A stretch of DNA of 64,000 bases from Exiguobacterium sp. KRL4. Lineage in GTDB: Bacteria; Bacillota; Bacilli; Exiguobacteriales; Exiguobacteriaceae. The stretch's first letter is position 1, and each line of letters starts with the position of its first letter. Under the pieces are notes generated by a model. It did not search any database. It was not told the origin of the DNA and saw nothing but the letters and a program-made list of their open reading frames with translations. Shown here in pieces: positions 16,268 through 25,380 of the stretch. Made by a program: the position numbers and the translations under genes. The stretch lies in the NCBI RefSeq assembly GCF_001870785.1, contig NZ_MOLV01000010.1, positions 1 to 64,000 on the forward strand, given 5' to 3'.

Positions 16268-17911
16268 TTGAAAAAAATCGTACGGTATCGTCCGGAAAAA
16301 AAGGTCCGCCCTTATCGCTTGAAGACCAGTCCTTTTCCAGCGTATGAGCTGAAAACGACGGATCAACAAAAAATTGGTCAGCTGACACAAAACTTGGCAG
16401 AAGTCGAACATAAATTGAAGCACCGTAACGAAATCATGGAAGCGTTGGCGACACAAAATGTCGAATCAGCCTGTGAGACGTTACTGGTCAAGCTGCTTAA
16501 ATTCGTTGATTTAGAGGCCGGTGCCATCTTGTTGTACCGTCGTGAACAGTTGAGTCATCTCGTGACGCAAGGTGTCGAAGACATTGAATTGATCGAAAAA
16601 GATTTGGATCAATATTCAGTCTTACGCCGGGCCTTCGTCATGCGGAAGTCTGTCCAGTTACCTTTGACAGAAGGGGTGTATGAATCCGCGATTCCCGTCC
16701 AGTCACCTAGCAACGGGGGTGTCGTCGGTGTGATTTATTTGAAACATCCCTTTGAACAGTTTAACTTGGAACAGGTCGGTGACATTCTCGACTTGTCCCG
16801 TAAACTCGGGATGACACTCGAACGGCATTTATTGTTCCATCAGATGGAACACGAAAAAATCAAGACCTATCAGTTGCTCGATTCGATTCGGGAAGCCGTT
16901 TTATATATTGAAAGCAGTGGCGAACAGATTTATGCCAACCAGGCGTTATTGAACATGTTTCCGCCGAAGCTGGTCAGTCAGGCACAAGGGTTTCGACATG
17001 CCTATGAACGGGCGACGTCTCTATTTGAACACGTCGATCAGCCGGATGCGCTTCATGACTACATCGGTCAACTGATGAATGGTGACATACCAGGTGAAAC
17101 GATTGAATTATCGGCGTTTCGTGGCAACTTGTTGCTCAGTGCCTATGCCGAGCGGATTGCGATCGCCAATGTCGAATGGGGCATGATGCTTGTCTTACGG
17201 GACGTCACGAAAGAAAAAGAATTGGATTTAAAACAGTCCGAGTTCGTTTCGATCGTGTCGCATGAGTTGCGGACACCGCTCTCGTCCATCATGGGATTCA
17301 CGGAACTGCTGATGCGCCGGACGTTAGATGGACCGCGGCAGAAAAAGTATTTAGAGACGATCCATTCGGAAACGGTCCGTCTCGCGGAATTGATCGATGA
17401 TATCCTGGAAATTCAAAAGGGTGAAGATGTGTCGCAAGGAACGGTCAAAAGACGCCTCGATCTGAAAAGACTGATCTTTGACATGAAGCCGATGTTTGAT
17501 CTCGCGAGTCATCTGCATCGTATTCGCGTTTCGTTTGAAGAAGGGGATTACCGGATGACGGCAAGTGAAGAAAAAATGAAACAGCTCTTTACGAACCTGA
17601 TCATGAATGCCATTAAGTATTCACCGGATGGCGGGACCATTAAAATTCATGGGCAAGTGAAGGACCAATTCATTTCACTGATGGTTGAAGATGAAGGAAT
17701 CGGCATTCCCGAAAAAGCACTGCCGTTCATTTTTGATAAATTTTACCGGGCGGATAACTCTGATACACGGAAGATTGGCGGGACAGGTCTTGGTTTGGCG
17801 ATCTGCCAAATGATCGTCATGGATCACGGCGGGACCATCACCGTTCAATCGGAAGAAGGGCACGGGAGTGTATTTACGGTTCAGTTTTCAATTGAGACGA
17901 TGGCTGAATAA
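16268..17911 (+). CDS. Soluble GAF-PAS sensor histidine kinase
   Basis: A 547-residue kinase with no membrane segment. Its order is a coiled-coil (about 30-60), a GAF-like domain (about 60-200), a PAS-like domain (about 205-315, LLDSIREAVLYIESSGEQIYA), then HisKA with the phospho-acceptor His in VSHELRTPLSSIMGF. The ATPase follows with N box NLIMNAIKYSP, G1 DEGIGIP, F box FDKFYR and G2 GGTGLGLAI. No response regulator is adjacent, so it is an orphan. TTG 16268 is used because GGGAGG lies ten bases upstream. The GGDEF/EAL gene follows 21 bases later, suggesting a shared signalling operon. Confidence 0.92.
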   Translation: MKKIVRYRPEKKVRPYRLKTSPFPAYELKTTDQQKIGQLTQNLAEVEHKLKHRNEIMEALATQNVESACETLLVKLLKFVDLEAGAILLYRREQLSHLVTQGVEDIELIEKDLDQYSVLRRAFVMRKSVQLPLTEGVYESAIPVQSPSNGGVVGVIYLKHPFEQFNLEQVGDILDLSRKLGMTLERHLLFHQMEHEKIKTYQLLDSIREAVLYIESSGEQIYANQALLNMFPPKLVSQAQGFRHAYERATSLFEHVDQPDALHDYIGQLMNGDIPGETIELSAFRGNLLLSAYAERIAIANVEWGMMLVLRDVTKEKELDLKQSEFVSIVSHELRTPLSSIMGFTELLMRRTLDGPRQKKYLETIHSETVRLAELIDDILEIQKGEDVSQGTVKRRLDLKRLIFDMKPMFDLASHLHRIRVSFEEGDYRMTASEEKMKQLFTNLIMNAIKYSPDGGTIKIHGQVKDQFISLMVEDEGIGIPEKALPFIFDKFYRADNSDTRKIGGTGLGLAICQMIVMDHGGTITVQSEEGHGSVFTVQFSIETMAE

Positions 17912-17932
17912 TCGAGAAAGGAGGAAGAGGCA

Positions 17933-19687
17933 TTGGATAATTCGCAAATGCGATATGAGGCATTACACCCACTTGTCGAAGAGATTCTAGGAAAGTTGAG
18001 TGAAAAAATCGGGGTCAACACCCTGTTTTTTGCGCTCAATGATTTGAACAGCAATTTCGTCGTCAAGGCGATCAACCAGGACAAAGAATTGATCGAAGAA
18101 GGGACGACACATGTCTTTCAGCACGTCCTCTGTAAGCTTGTCATCGATGAAGCAGACGGGAAGATTCAGATCAATGATCTGTTGGCAAATCCGCAGACGG
18201 TCAATCATCCAGTCACACAGAAACTTGGAACGGGTAGTTTTTTAGGTGTCGCGATTAAAAATGCCGACAATGAGAAAATCGGGACGTTATGTGCGTTTGA
18301 TGATCGACCGTATGAATTCGATTCAGCGGATTTGGAACTGATTGAAAGTTATGCAGACATCATCAGTAAATCCATCAGTGTCGAGACGTATGTCATCAAG
18401 GATGCGTTGACGGATGTTTACAATGAACGGTATATGAATCGCTTGATCTCCAGTGTGACGAATCATCCTGCCTTTTTGATGGTCCTGAATCTCGATAACT
18501 TTCATGCGATTAATGCCACGTACGGGTACCGGGTCGGAAATCGTGTCTTACAGGAAATCGCGTCTCGTCTCAAACATGTTCCGATTCCGGATCATGTCGT
18601 CGGGCGGATGGACGGAAATGAATTCATCATCCTGGCGCCACTCGAACAAATGGCGTTTGCCGATCAAGGCAAAAAATTCGCCCGATCCATCATCGAATCG
18701 ATTGAGCGGCCGATTATGCATCTGGCCGACGAACCGATTCACTTGACGGCATCGTCCGGGGTCAGTCTGTTGACGGGCGACCATATGAACCGGCAGACCC
18801 AGGTCTATGCAGCAGAAGCATTGATGCAACAGGTCAAGCTCGATGGCAAAGCGGGCATTTTGTTTGTCGACCAGCAACGGGATCTCGAACAACATCCGTT
18901 TAATCATGTCCTCGAACAAGAACTGAGCCATGCGTTAGAGCGCGATCAGTTTGAGTTGTATTACCAACGAATCCTGAATGCAAAACTCGGACAGACGATT
19001 GCTGTCGAAGCGTTACTCCGCTGGAATCATCCCATCTTAGGATTCGTCAGTCCGACAGATTTCATTCCGATTGCAGAGCGAATGGGGACATTCGGTCAGA
19101 TCGGACGTTTTACGGTCTGTCAGGCCATTTCAGATAGTCTGCGATTGGAAAACGAGCTGGGACGACCTGTGATGATTTCCGTTAATCTGTCAGCGAGTCA
19201 GTTCCAGTCGGATTCGATGATTGCTGAACTCTTACAATTTGCTGGGCAAGACACGTTCAAACGAGACCGGATTGTCCTCGAAATTCGGGAAGAAGTACTC
19301 CAAATGGGGAAACGGACGGCCATCGAACGTTTAGAAAGCCTACGCCAAGCAGGTTATCGATTAAGTGTCGATCATTTCGGGAGCCACTATGCGTCACTCA
19401 ACTCATTGTTACGGTTGCCGGTCCAATCGGTCAAACTTGATCCGATCTTCACGAGAGGGTTGGCACAAAACCAGCTCGAACAGTCCATGTTACAATCGGT
19501 TTATGCATTGACACAGGCCCTTGATATCGCGCTTGTCATACAGGAAGTCGAGACCGTCTCGCAATTCCGGCAAATCGTTGCACTCGGAGAACGGTTATAC
19601 GTCCAAGGCCATTATCTCCATCATCCCCAGCCGATGAGCAATCTGATTGCTGATTTCGCAAAAGTGATTCATACGTCGGATGTTTAA
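17933..19687 (+). CDS. GAF-GGDEF-EAL protein with degenerate active sites
   Basis: A 584-residue cytoplasmic protein: GAF-like domain (about 10-150), GGDEF domain (about 155-310), EAL domain (about 320-575). The cyclase signature is DGNEF (227-231) instead of GG(D/E)EF, so synthesis of cyclic-di-GMP is unlikely. In the EAL domain E359, N418 and K501 are present. The metal-binding D-D pair is D480-H481, and the E-G-V-E motif reads Q537-E-V-E540, so hydrolysis is doubtful. It may act as a binding or partner protein. TTG start with AAAGGAGG. A sigma-B promoter for the next gene overlaps its stop codon. Confidence 0.88.
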   Translation: MDNSQMRYEALHPLVEEILGKLSEKIGVNTLFFALNDLNSNFVVKAINQDKELIEEGTTHVFQHVLCKLVIDEADGKIQINDLLANPQTVNHPVTQKLGTGSFLGVAIKNADNEKIGTLCAFDDRPYEFDSADLELIESYADIISKSISVETYVIKDALTDVYNERYMNRLISSVTNHPAFLMVLNLDNFHAINATYGYRVGNRVLQEIASRLKHVPIPDHVVGRMDGNEFIILAPLEQMAFADQGKKFARSIIESIERPIMHLADEPIHLTASSGVSLLTGDHMNRQTQVYAAEALMQQVKLDGKAGILFVDQQRDLEQHPFNHVLEQELSHALERDQFELYYQRILNAKLGQTIAVEALLRWNHPILGFVSPTDFIPIAERMGTFGQIGRFTVCQAISDSLRLENELGRPVMISVNLSASQFQSDSMIAELLQFAGQDTFKRDRIVLEIREEVLQMGKRTAIERLESLRQAGYRLSVDHFGSHYASLNSLLRLPVQSVKLDPIFTRGLAQNQLEQSMLQSVYALTQALDIALVIQEVETVSQFRQIVALGERLYVQGHYLHHPQPMSNLIADFAKVIHTSDV

Positions 19688-19706
19688 TCGTTCCGCGTGA
19701 GGGAAT
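19682..19706 (+). promoter_or_regulatory. Sigma-B promoter
   Basis: GTTTAA-N13-GGGAAT, a near-perfect sigma-B pattern. It overlaps the stop codon of the GGDEF/EAL gene and sits 34 bases before the acidic-protein gene. Confidence 0.7.
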
Positions 19707-19739
19707 ACTCTTAACATCACAGCTTGAGGGGGATTTTTA

Positions 19740-20006
19740 ATGGCAGACCAACATGAAAAACAAACAGATCCGATTACATCAGGTAATAAAATGACAAAAG
19801 ATGATATCGCCGGTCGCGACCAATCCGATACGGCGTCACAAGAAAAATCCGATTCACAGACGGACGAAGCGTCAAATCAAGCGTCTGATCAAGAAACAAG
19901 TGACCAACCGGATTCATCAACATCCGACGAAGCACCTGATCTCTCACATGAAGCCGATGAGGACGGGGACGTGACTCCGTCTGATGCGGACAACCAAGAA
20001 AAATAA
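19740..20006 (+). CDS. Small acidic low-complexity protein
   Basis: An 88-residue, Asp/Ser/Gln/Glu-rich protein with almost no hydrophobic residues, probably intrinsically disordered (for example DQETSDQPDSSTSDEAPD). No family is recognised. GAGGGGG precedes the ATG and a strong terminator follows. With the sigma-B promoter this reads as a general-stress protein, perhaps a hydrophilin-type protectant; that role is a guess. Confidence 0.75.
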   Translation: MADQHEKQTDPITSGNKMTKDDIAGRDQSDTASQEKSDSQTDEASNQASDQETSDQPDSSTSDEAPDLSHEADEDGDVTPSDADNQEK

Positions 20007-20040
20007 TCAGAAGAACGGACTGGCTTGTCGTTCTACTAAA

Positions 20041-20083
20041 AAAGAAGACGGAAGCGCTTTTGAAGTCGCTTCCGTCTTTTTTG
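20041..20083 (+). terminator. Terminator
   Basis: AAGACGGAAGCG / CGCTTCCGTCTT 12-bp stem with T6. Confidence 0.88.
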
Positions 20084-20141
20084 TCATGGGCAGAAATGGT
20101 ATTGGTTTGTCGGCACAGGTATGTTCCGTCGAAGTGGACGA

Positions 20142-21116
20142 TCAATCACCACCACTACCACCCCCATCGCCCCCATCAAATCCACCGTCCGCCATACCGC
20201 CATCAGTCGCATGTGACGTATCCGTCAGGTCGACGGGGAATAGGTAGACAGGCAAGAAGTCGGACGAGTCTGTCAAATCGGACGGCGTGAATGGAGCAAA
20301 CAGCTGATGCAGTGTCGGATGATCGGCCACATATAACCGAACGGCGGTCAGGAACACTAAATCTTTCCGGTACTTGAAGTGCGAATTGTGGCGTAATTGT
20401 TCCGTCATTTGTTGTAACGCCGGTTGATGGCTGCGCGGATCGCCAAGCAAGGCGAGTAAACCATGAAACGACAACGGAATACCTTGTTTCCGGTATAGGT
20501 TCCGGGACTGGGTCAGTTGGTCGATATAAGTCGAATGATCTTCGACCGGTAGTAAGGAAAGAAGCAGAGCCGTGACGTAGGTCTGCTGTGACCGGCCAAA
20601 CCGTTTTTTCAGCACCGCATAGGTCGACTCGATCTGGTCGTGAATGTCCGTCAGCTCTCCGCGGCGTAAGCTGTTTAAGAACAGAAACGACATGAGTAAC
20701 GGCGAGACGATGAAGCGGTGGGAGTCCTTGACAAGTCGGTACAGATCGACCGTTCGTTGCAGCTGCGCATCGGTCGCATCCAACCGGCTGATCAATAATG
20801 CCGTCGAATAGGCATTCAGCGGATGGACAAGCCGGTGGGTCGCAAAAAAACTGTAGATTGACATCATTTGGGTGACTCGTTCTGATGGTGACGCGTCGTA
20901 GGCGTGAATCTTTGACGCGAGCAATAACGCTTGGGTCTGATGGGAGCGCAGGCGTTTTTCGAGATCGGTAGCGGTTTTCTCCAAATCGGTAAACGTCGTG
21001 TGATGTCGACCGACTGTAGCATCAAAAGCAAGTTCAATTAAAATCCCGTCCTGATAATTCACGAAATAGTGTCCTGTTTCCTCAAGTCGTGCTAAAAAGG
21101 GTCCGACGACATCCAT
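20142..21116 (-). CDS. DUF4003-like protein with glycine-rich tail
   Basis: A 324-residue, mostly helical soluble protein. The body has repeated helices (SIYSFFATHRLVHPLNAYST, LLMSFLFLNSLRRGELTD) that look like the DUF4003 family of Bacilli; this link is tentative. The C-terminus ends in a Gly/Asp-rich tail (DGGFDGGDGGGSGGD). ATG 21116 is preferred to the ATG at 21137 because GAGGTG lies six bases upstream. It shares the minus strand with the DUF1836 gene 54 bases upstream and may form an operon with it. Confidence 0.6.
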   Translation of the reverse strand: MDVVGPFLARLEETGHYFVNYQDGILIELAFDATVGRHHTTFTDLEKTATDLEKRLRSHQTQALLLASKIHAYDASPSERVTQMMSIYSFFATHRLVHPLNAYSTALLISRLDATDAQLQRTVDLYRLVKDSHRFIVSPLLMSFLFLNSLRRGELTDIHDQIESTYAVLKKRFGRSQQTYVTALLLSLLPVEDHSTYIDQLTQSRNLYRKQGIPLSFHGLLALLGDPRSHQPALQQMTEQLRHNSHFKYRKDLVFLTAVRLYVADHPTLHQLFAPFTPSDLTDSSDFLPVYLFPVDLTDTSHATDGGMADGGFDGGDGGGSGGD

Positions 21117-21170
21117 CCTGTCCACCTCGCTATTCATTTCCCCTATTTTACCATGAGAGAGGTTAGAAAG

Positions 21171-21692
21171 TTAATCTTCTAATTGATCAATCAACCGTTC
21201 GGCTGCCCGGCGATACAAGTTGCTCATATGGGCCAGTGACAAAATCAGTTGTAACTGTTCTAAATGATCCAAGTCATCAGGAAGCTGCTGTTGTTCTGCG
21301 AAAAAAGTCTGGTTGGTCGTCGTCGTGTCGAGATACGTTTGATAAAAGGCTTCCAGGTCAATCGTCTGATTGGTGATTCCTGTATTCAAGTCCGTCAGAA
21401 TCGTTTTGATGTCGTTGATCGAAAATGTTCCTTTGAGCTGATAAATCAGACTGATCAAGATGAGATGGTCTTTCTTATATTTTTTATTCGTCACCGGGAA
21501 AAACAGTTTCTTTTTTGCATAGTTGTTGATCATCGTTTTCGTCAAAATCGTCTCGCCTTTGGAGCGGGTCGTCTCTTCGAATGTCCGTTCAAACAATTGA
21601 ATGACCTGGTCCATGTACAGATCGATATTCGGGATGTCTGTTAAATCCAGTTGCCGGTCAAGTGATGGTTTTGGTTGATTTGCGTGTGTCAT
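21171..21692 (-). CDS. DUF1836 putative DNA-binding regulator
   Basis: A 173-residue protein with the DUF1836 signature: LYMDQVIQLFE, then LTKTMINNYAKKKLFFP and KKYKKDHLILISLIYQLKG. The family has a MerR-like winged helix and is thought to regulate transcription, often next to hemolysin-III genes. ATG 21692 has GGAGG upstream, so the longer reading to 21758 is rejected. It is divergent from the PAQR gene, and two palindromes lie between them. Confidence 0.85.
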   Translation of the reverse strand: MTHANQPKPSLDRQLDLTDIPNIDLYMDQVIQLFERTFEETTRSKGETILTKTMINNYAKKKLFFPVTNKKYKKDHLILISLIYQLKGTFSINDIKTILTDLNTGITNQTIDLEAFYQTYLDTTTTNQTFFAEQQQLPDDLDHLEQLQLILSLAHMSNLYRRAAERLIDQLED

Positions 21693-21739
21693 GAAAAAAC
21701 CTCCAAAAAATAGTACGGAATGACTTCCTATTTCTCTAC

Positions 21740-21788
21740 TATATGATAGAATGTTCATATAACGCTATGTAGTATTGAAAACTACATA
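21740..21788. promoter_or_regulatory. Two inverted repeats between DUF1836 and PAQR genes
   Basis: TATATGA-N8-TCATATA (21740-21761) and perfect TATGTAGT-N7-ACTACATA (21766-21788) sit in the 112-base divergent promoter region. The second ends 16 bases before the PAQR start codon. They are candidate operators for the neighbouring DUF1836 regulator (inference). Confidence 0.55.
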
Positions 21789-21804
21789 ACAATGGAGGGA
21801 AATT

Positions 21805-22452
21805 ATGAAAACGTATATGAGAGAACCGATTAATGGACTGACGCATCTCGGAGGCGCAGTCTTCGCCTTCATCGGGCTGCTGGCACTGGTCATCAAAGCG
21901 GCACTTGAGCGAGGAACGGGATTAGCGATTGTCGCGACGATCATCTTCGGAGTCAGTATGATTGCCTTGTATGCTGTCTCAGCAACGTATCATATGGTAT
22001 TAGCAAGCGACCGGGCGATTGCGACTTGGCGACGTCTCGATCACTCGATGATCTATTTATTGATTGCCGGATCGTACGCCCCATTTTGCCTGATCAGCCT
22101 CAACGGACCGACCGGCTGGGTATTATTCAGTATCGTCATGCTGATTGCTGTCTTCGGTATCACCTTCAAACTGGTCTGGTTCAACAGTCCACGCTGGTTG
22201 TCGACGACGCTCTACATCGGGATGGGATGGATCATGGTGTTTGCGATCACACCACTTGCCGCTGTGTTGTCACCGATCGGCATCGGTCTTCTGTTCCTCG
22301 GTGGAATTTTCTATACGATCGGTGGGATCATCTACGGTCTGAAGCCGAGTATCCTTTCGTTCAAACATCTTGGGTTCCATGAGATTTTTCATGTGTTTGT
22401 CTTGCTTGGCAGTTTAGCGCATTTCCTTTGTGTCTATTTCTTCGTCATTTAA
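21805..22452 (+). CDS. Hemolysin III / PAQR-family membrane protein (YplQ-like)
   Basis: A 215-residue protein with seven membrane helices. The PAQR motifs are present: REPINGLTHLGGAVFA near the N-terminus, SATYHM (His near 53), a HS-containing segment WRRLDHSMIYLLIAGSYAP, and the C-terminal GFHEIFHVFVLLGSLAHF with the zinc-ligand histidines. Bacterial members are called hemolysin III, but the true role is probably membrane-lipid related hydrolysis or homeostasis. It has its own terminator. Confidence 0.93.
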   Translation: MKTYMREPINGLTHLGGAVFAFIGLLALVIKAALERGTGLAIVATIIFGVSMIALYAVSATYHMVLASDRAIATWRRLDHSMIYLLIAGSYAPFCLISLNGPTGWVLFSIVMLIAVFGITFKLVWFNSPRWLSTTLYIGMGWIMVFAITPLAAVLSPIGIGLLFLGGIFYTIGGIIYGLKPSILSFKHLGFHEIFHVFVLLGSLAHFLCVYFFVI

Positions 22453-22460
22453 TGGTTCCG

Positions 22461-22494
22461 ACATCCTTTCCATCAAGCGAAAGGATGTTTTTTT
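22461..22494 (+). terminator. Terminator
   Basis: ACATCCTTT / AAAGGATGT stem followed by T7. Confidence 0.85.
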
Positions 22495-22579
22495 GTGGAA
22501 ATAACTAGAAAAACAGGACTTGTCTTAAACGGAAACGAATGAAGGGAGGGACAGAAAAGGCTTAAAAGGAGGAATGGGT

Positions 22580-24307
22580 ATGTCGACCATGACATCGCGT
22601 TGGCAGTTGAACGCTAGCTATACAACGGAAGAGGTCAAACAAAAGTTAGAGATGTTACAGCAGGAACTTGACCGGTTCCAAACCGTCCAAGCACCGATCC
22701 GCTCACAATTAGTGACACTTGAGCAGCTCATGTGTCAGGTCGAAGAACTCAGTGATTTCGTTTATTGCCTGTACGCAGAGGACGTGTCACGTCAAGAGGT
22801 AATTGATCTGCTCGAACAAACGGATACGTTGCAGGCAAGTCTCGAGACGGGTGGAACTTTCTTCGAGGAACGACTGCGGACGTTGTCAAACGACGAGTGG
22901 ACAGCGTTACAAAACGAAGAGGCGTCCTATTACCTGACGGAACGCCGTGCCATCATGGAACGGCGTCTGCCGGCGGAGCAGGAACAGTTGATTCAGGCGT
23001 TGGCAGTCGACGGATTTTCTGCCTGGGAACAGTTGTATGAACAACGTTTGACTAGATTACGACTACCCTTGAATGGAGCAACGGTCACGATTGGACAAGC
23101 CTGGCATCAGGCGGCCCACGGTACGACACGAATCGACCGTCAAACGGCAGCAACCGCTATTGTGCAGACCTGCGCCGCTGAACAGGACGACTTTGCGATG
23201 ATTCTTAACCGGATTGCCGGATTTCGATTACAAGTGTATGAAAAACGCGGCTGGGACGATCTCTTGACTGAACTCTGCGAACAAAATCGGATCAAGCGAC
23301 CGACGATTGAAGCGATGCTGACGGCGATTGATCAAAATCGTCCGTTGTTCCAGTCGTACTACGAACGGAAATTGCGTCTCGCCCAAATCACGGAACCACA
23401 GTGGCACGATTTAGAGGCAAATACCTTCAAATCGGACCGTCCTGTCTCGTATGCAACAGCGCAAACAATCATATTAAAACAATTTGAACGTCTGCATCCT
23501 CGGTTGGCCACCTTTACGAAACACGTATTTGAAGCAGGTTGGATCGATGCCGAAAACCGGCCCAATAAAGCGGAAGGCGGTTTTTGTGCGTCACTTCCGG
23601 TCCTGAAAGAGAGCCGCATTTTCATGACGTACCGCGAGACGTATCAGGATGTCGTCACGCTTGCCCATGAAATTGGTCACGCCTATCATAATTCATTGTT
23701 GCACGATCTACCGTTCCTCGACCAAATCAAAGGAACGAGTATCGCCGAGACCGCGTCGACGTTCATGGAAAATCTGGTCCTCGACGCCGTCATCGAACAG
23801 TCGGCAGGAAAAGAAAAATTGGCGATGCTTGAGACCAAAATCAACGAAGGCTTAAAATACGTCGGGACCGTGCCGAACATGTTCCGGTTTGAGCAACGTT
23901 TTTATTCCGAGCGGAAGCAGGGACCGGTCTCAAGCGCACGGATCGCAGCATTGATGCGGGAAGAAGAAGCTGGCTTTTACGGGGATCTGTTGGACGAGGC
24001 GGCTCCGTTTAAATGGATCTATGTCAGTCATTTTTATGACACTGGCAAGGCATTTTACAATATTCCCTATACGATCGGCTACTTGTTGAGCAATCAGTTG
24101 TATACGAAGGTCAAACAATCCCAAACGGCGTTCAGCAATCAATTTGAACCGCTGTTACGGGCATCGGGTCGGGCTTCGATCGAAGAGTTGATGGAACAGT
24201 ACCTGGACGGAGAACCGGATTCGGTCGCTTTTTGGCAACAAGCACTCGAACCGCTTCTTTCGGCAATCGAGTTGTATGTACAAGAGACGGAAGGACTCGT
24301 CGATTGA
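22580..24307 (+). CDS. M3-family oligoendopeptidase (PepF-like)
   Basis: A 575-residue cytoplasmic zinc peptidase. The metal site is LAHEIGHAYHN (HExxH) with a downstream Glu in IAETASTFMENLVLDA. A long helical N-terminal half caps the active site, as in PepF/thimet-type peptidases of oligopeptides. ATG 22580 is chosen over ATG 22574 because AAAAGGAGG ends at 22572. rpiA follows after 46 bases and may share the transcript. Confidence 0.92.
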   Translation: MSTMTSRWQLNASYTTEEVKQKLEMLQQELDRFQTVQAPIRSQLVTLEQLMCQVEELSDFVYCLYAEDVSRQEVIDLLEQTDTLQASLETGGTFFEERLRTLSNDEWTALQNEEASYYLTERRAIMERRLPAEQEQLIQALAVDGFSAWEQLYEQRLTRLRLPLNGATVTIGQAWHQAAHGTTRIDRQTAATAIVQTCAAEQDDFAMILNRIAGFRLQVYEKRGWDDLLTELCEQNRIKRPTIEAMLTAIDQNRPLFQSYYERKLRLAQITEPQWHDLEANTFKSDRPVSYATAQTIILKQFERLHPRLATFTKHVFEAGWIDAENRPNKAEGGFCASLPVLKESRIFMTYRETYQDVVTLAHEIGHAYHNSLLHDLPFLDQIKGTSIAETASTFMENLVLDAVIEQSAGKEKLAMLETKINEGLKYVGTVPNMFRFEQRFYSERKQGPVSSARIAALMREEEAGFYGDLLDEAAPFKWIYVSHFYDTGKAFYNIPYTIGYLLSNQLYTKVKQSQTAFSNQFEPLLRASGRASIEELMEQYLDGEPDSVAFWQQALEPLLSAIELYVQETEGLVD

Positions 24308-24353
24308 AGTCCGCCTCAACCGGGAATAGAGTACTAACGAAGGAGGGATGCTG

Positions 24354-25052
24354 ATGTATGAGCAGGAGAAGAAGATGCTGGCGGAAGCGGCCATCAAGCA
24401 GGTCAAGAACGGCATGATCCTTGGTCTTGGGACGGGCTCGACGACCCGGAGTTTCATCGATGCCTTAGGCGAATGGGTCAAAGCGGGCGGCGAGGTTCAG
24501 GGGGTCGCGACATCAAACGAGACGGTTGAACAAGCAAAACGTCTCAACATTCCGCTCCTGTCACTGGAAGAAGTGACCCATATCGATCTCGTGATCGACG
24601 GCATCGACCAAATCGATCAACGGTTCCGTGTGCTCAAAGGTGGAGGCGGAGCATTATTCCGGGAAAAAGTCGTCGCGCTGATGAGTCGGGAAGTCCTCTA
24701 CTTAGCGGACGCCTCGAAGTTCGTGCATCACTTGACCGGACCGTTACCGGTCGAAATCGATTTATTTGCGAGACCGTATGTCGAACGTTATCTGCGGGAC
24801 AAGCAGCTGGACGTGACACTGCGGGAACACGACGGTAAACCGTTCGTGACGGATGGCGGACATCTGATTTTAGATGTGGATCTCAAGCAGGTTCAAGATG
24901 TGCGTCATTTTGCCCAGGAACTAAAAAGTTTGACGGGGGTGCTCGAAACCGGTTATTTCGAACGGCAACCGGATCACGTCCTGACCGTCGAGCAAGGGAA
25001 AATCCGACAGTTGGCTCACCCGGATTTGCGGGACGGGGGAGGACTTGTCTGA
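24354..25052 (+). CDS. rpiA: Ribose-5-phosphate isomerase A
   Basis: A 232-residue cytoplasmic enzyme of the pentose phosphate pathway that interconverts ribose-5-P and ribulose-5-P. Motifs: [14 protein letters not shown] near 25-38, catalytic loop DGIDQID (both Asp kept; most family members read D-G-A-D-E), then [12 protein letters not shown] with catalytic Lys and Glu. ATG 24354 is preferred over 24348, which touches the AGGAGGG site. It is co-directional with the M3 peptidase gene. Confidence 0.95.
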   Translation: MYEQEKKMLAEAAIKQVKNGMILGLGTGSTTRSFIDALGEWVKAGGEVQGVATSNETVEQAKRLNIPLLSLEEVTHIDLVIDGIDQIDQRFRVLKGGGGALFREKVVALMSREVLYLADASKFVHHLTGPLPVEIDLFARPYVERYLRDKQLDVTLREHDGKPFVTDGGHLILDVDLKQVQDVRHFAQELKSLTGVLETGYFERQPDHVLTVEQGKIRQLAHPDLRDGGGLV

Positions 25053-25082
25053 GCTGTGTTCTGGTAGAAAGAAGGGGAACCG

Positions 25083-25340
25083 ATGCGATTACGAAAACGG
25101 TATGTGTTCGGAGCGAGCGTCTTGGCTGGTGCCGGTCTGCTCTTGATAAAGAACAAAGACAAACGAAATATGGATCCGTTAAAAGAGTATTTGACTCACT
25201 TGGATCAAGACGCAAGTCCGGACGCCGACAAAGATCCGGATGAAGTCGGCTTGACGAAACTCGATTCGATTTATCGTGCCGAGTGGCAAGCGAACGGCTA
25301 TCCGCGTTCCCAAAAAGAACTCGAAGATTTAGAAAAATAA
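25083..25340 (+). CDS. Small single-span membrane protein
   Basis: An 85-residue protein with a basic N-terminus (MRLRKRY), one short hydrophobic span (about 8-22) and a charged tail ending in AEWQANGYPRSQKELEDLEK. No family is recognised. GAAGGGG precedes the ATG, and the gene closely follows rpiA before a terminator. Confidence 0.65.
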   Translation: MRLRKRYVFGASVLAGAGLLLIKNKDKRNMDPLKEYLTHLDQDASPDADKDPDEVGLTKLDSIYRAEWQANGYPRSQKELEDLEK

Positions 25341-25380
25341 ATCACGCCAGCACTCCGGTTCGGGGCGCTGGCGTGATTTT
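25340..25380. terminator. Bidirectional terminator
   Basis: AATCACGCCAGC / GCTGGCGTGATT stem with T/A tracts between converging genes. Confidence 0.85.
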
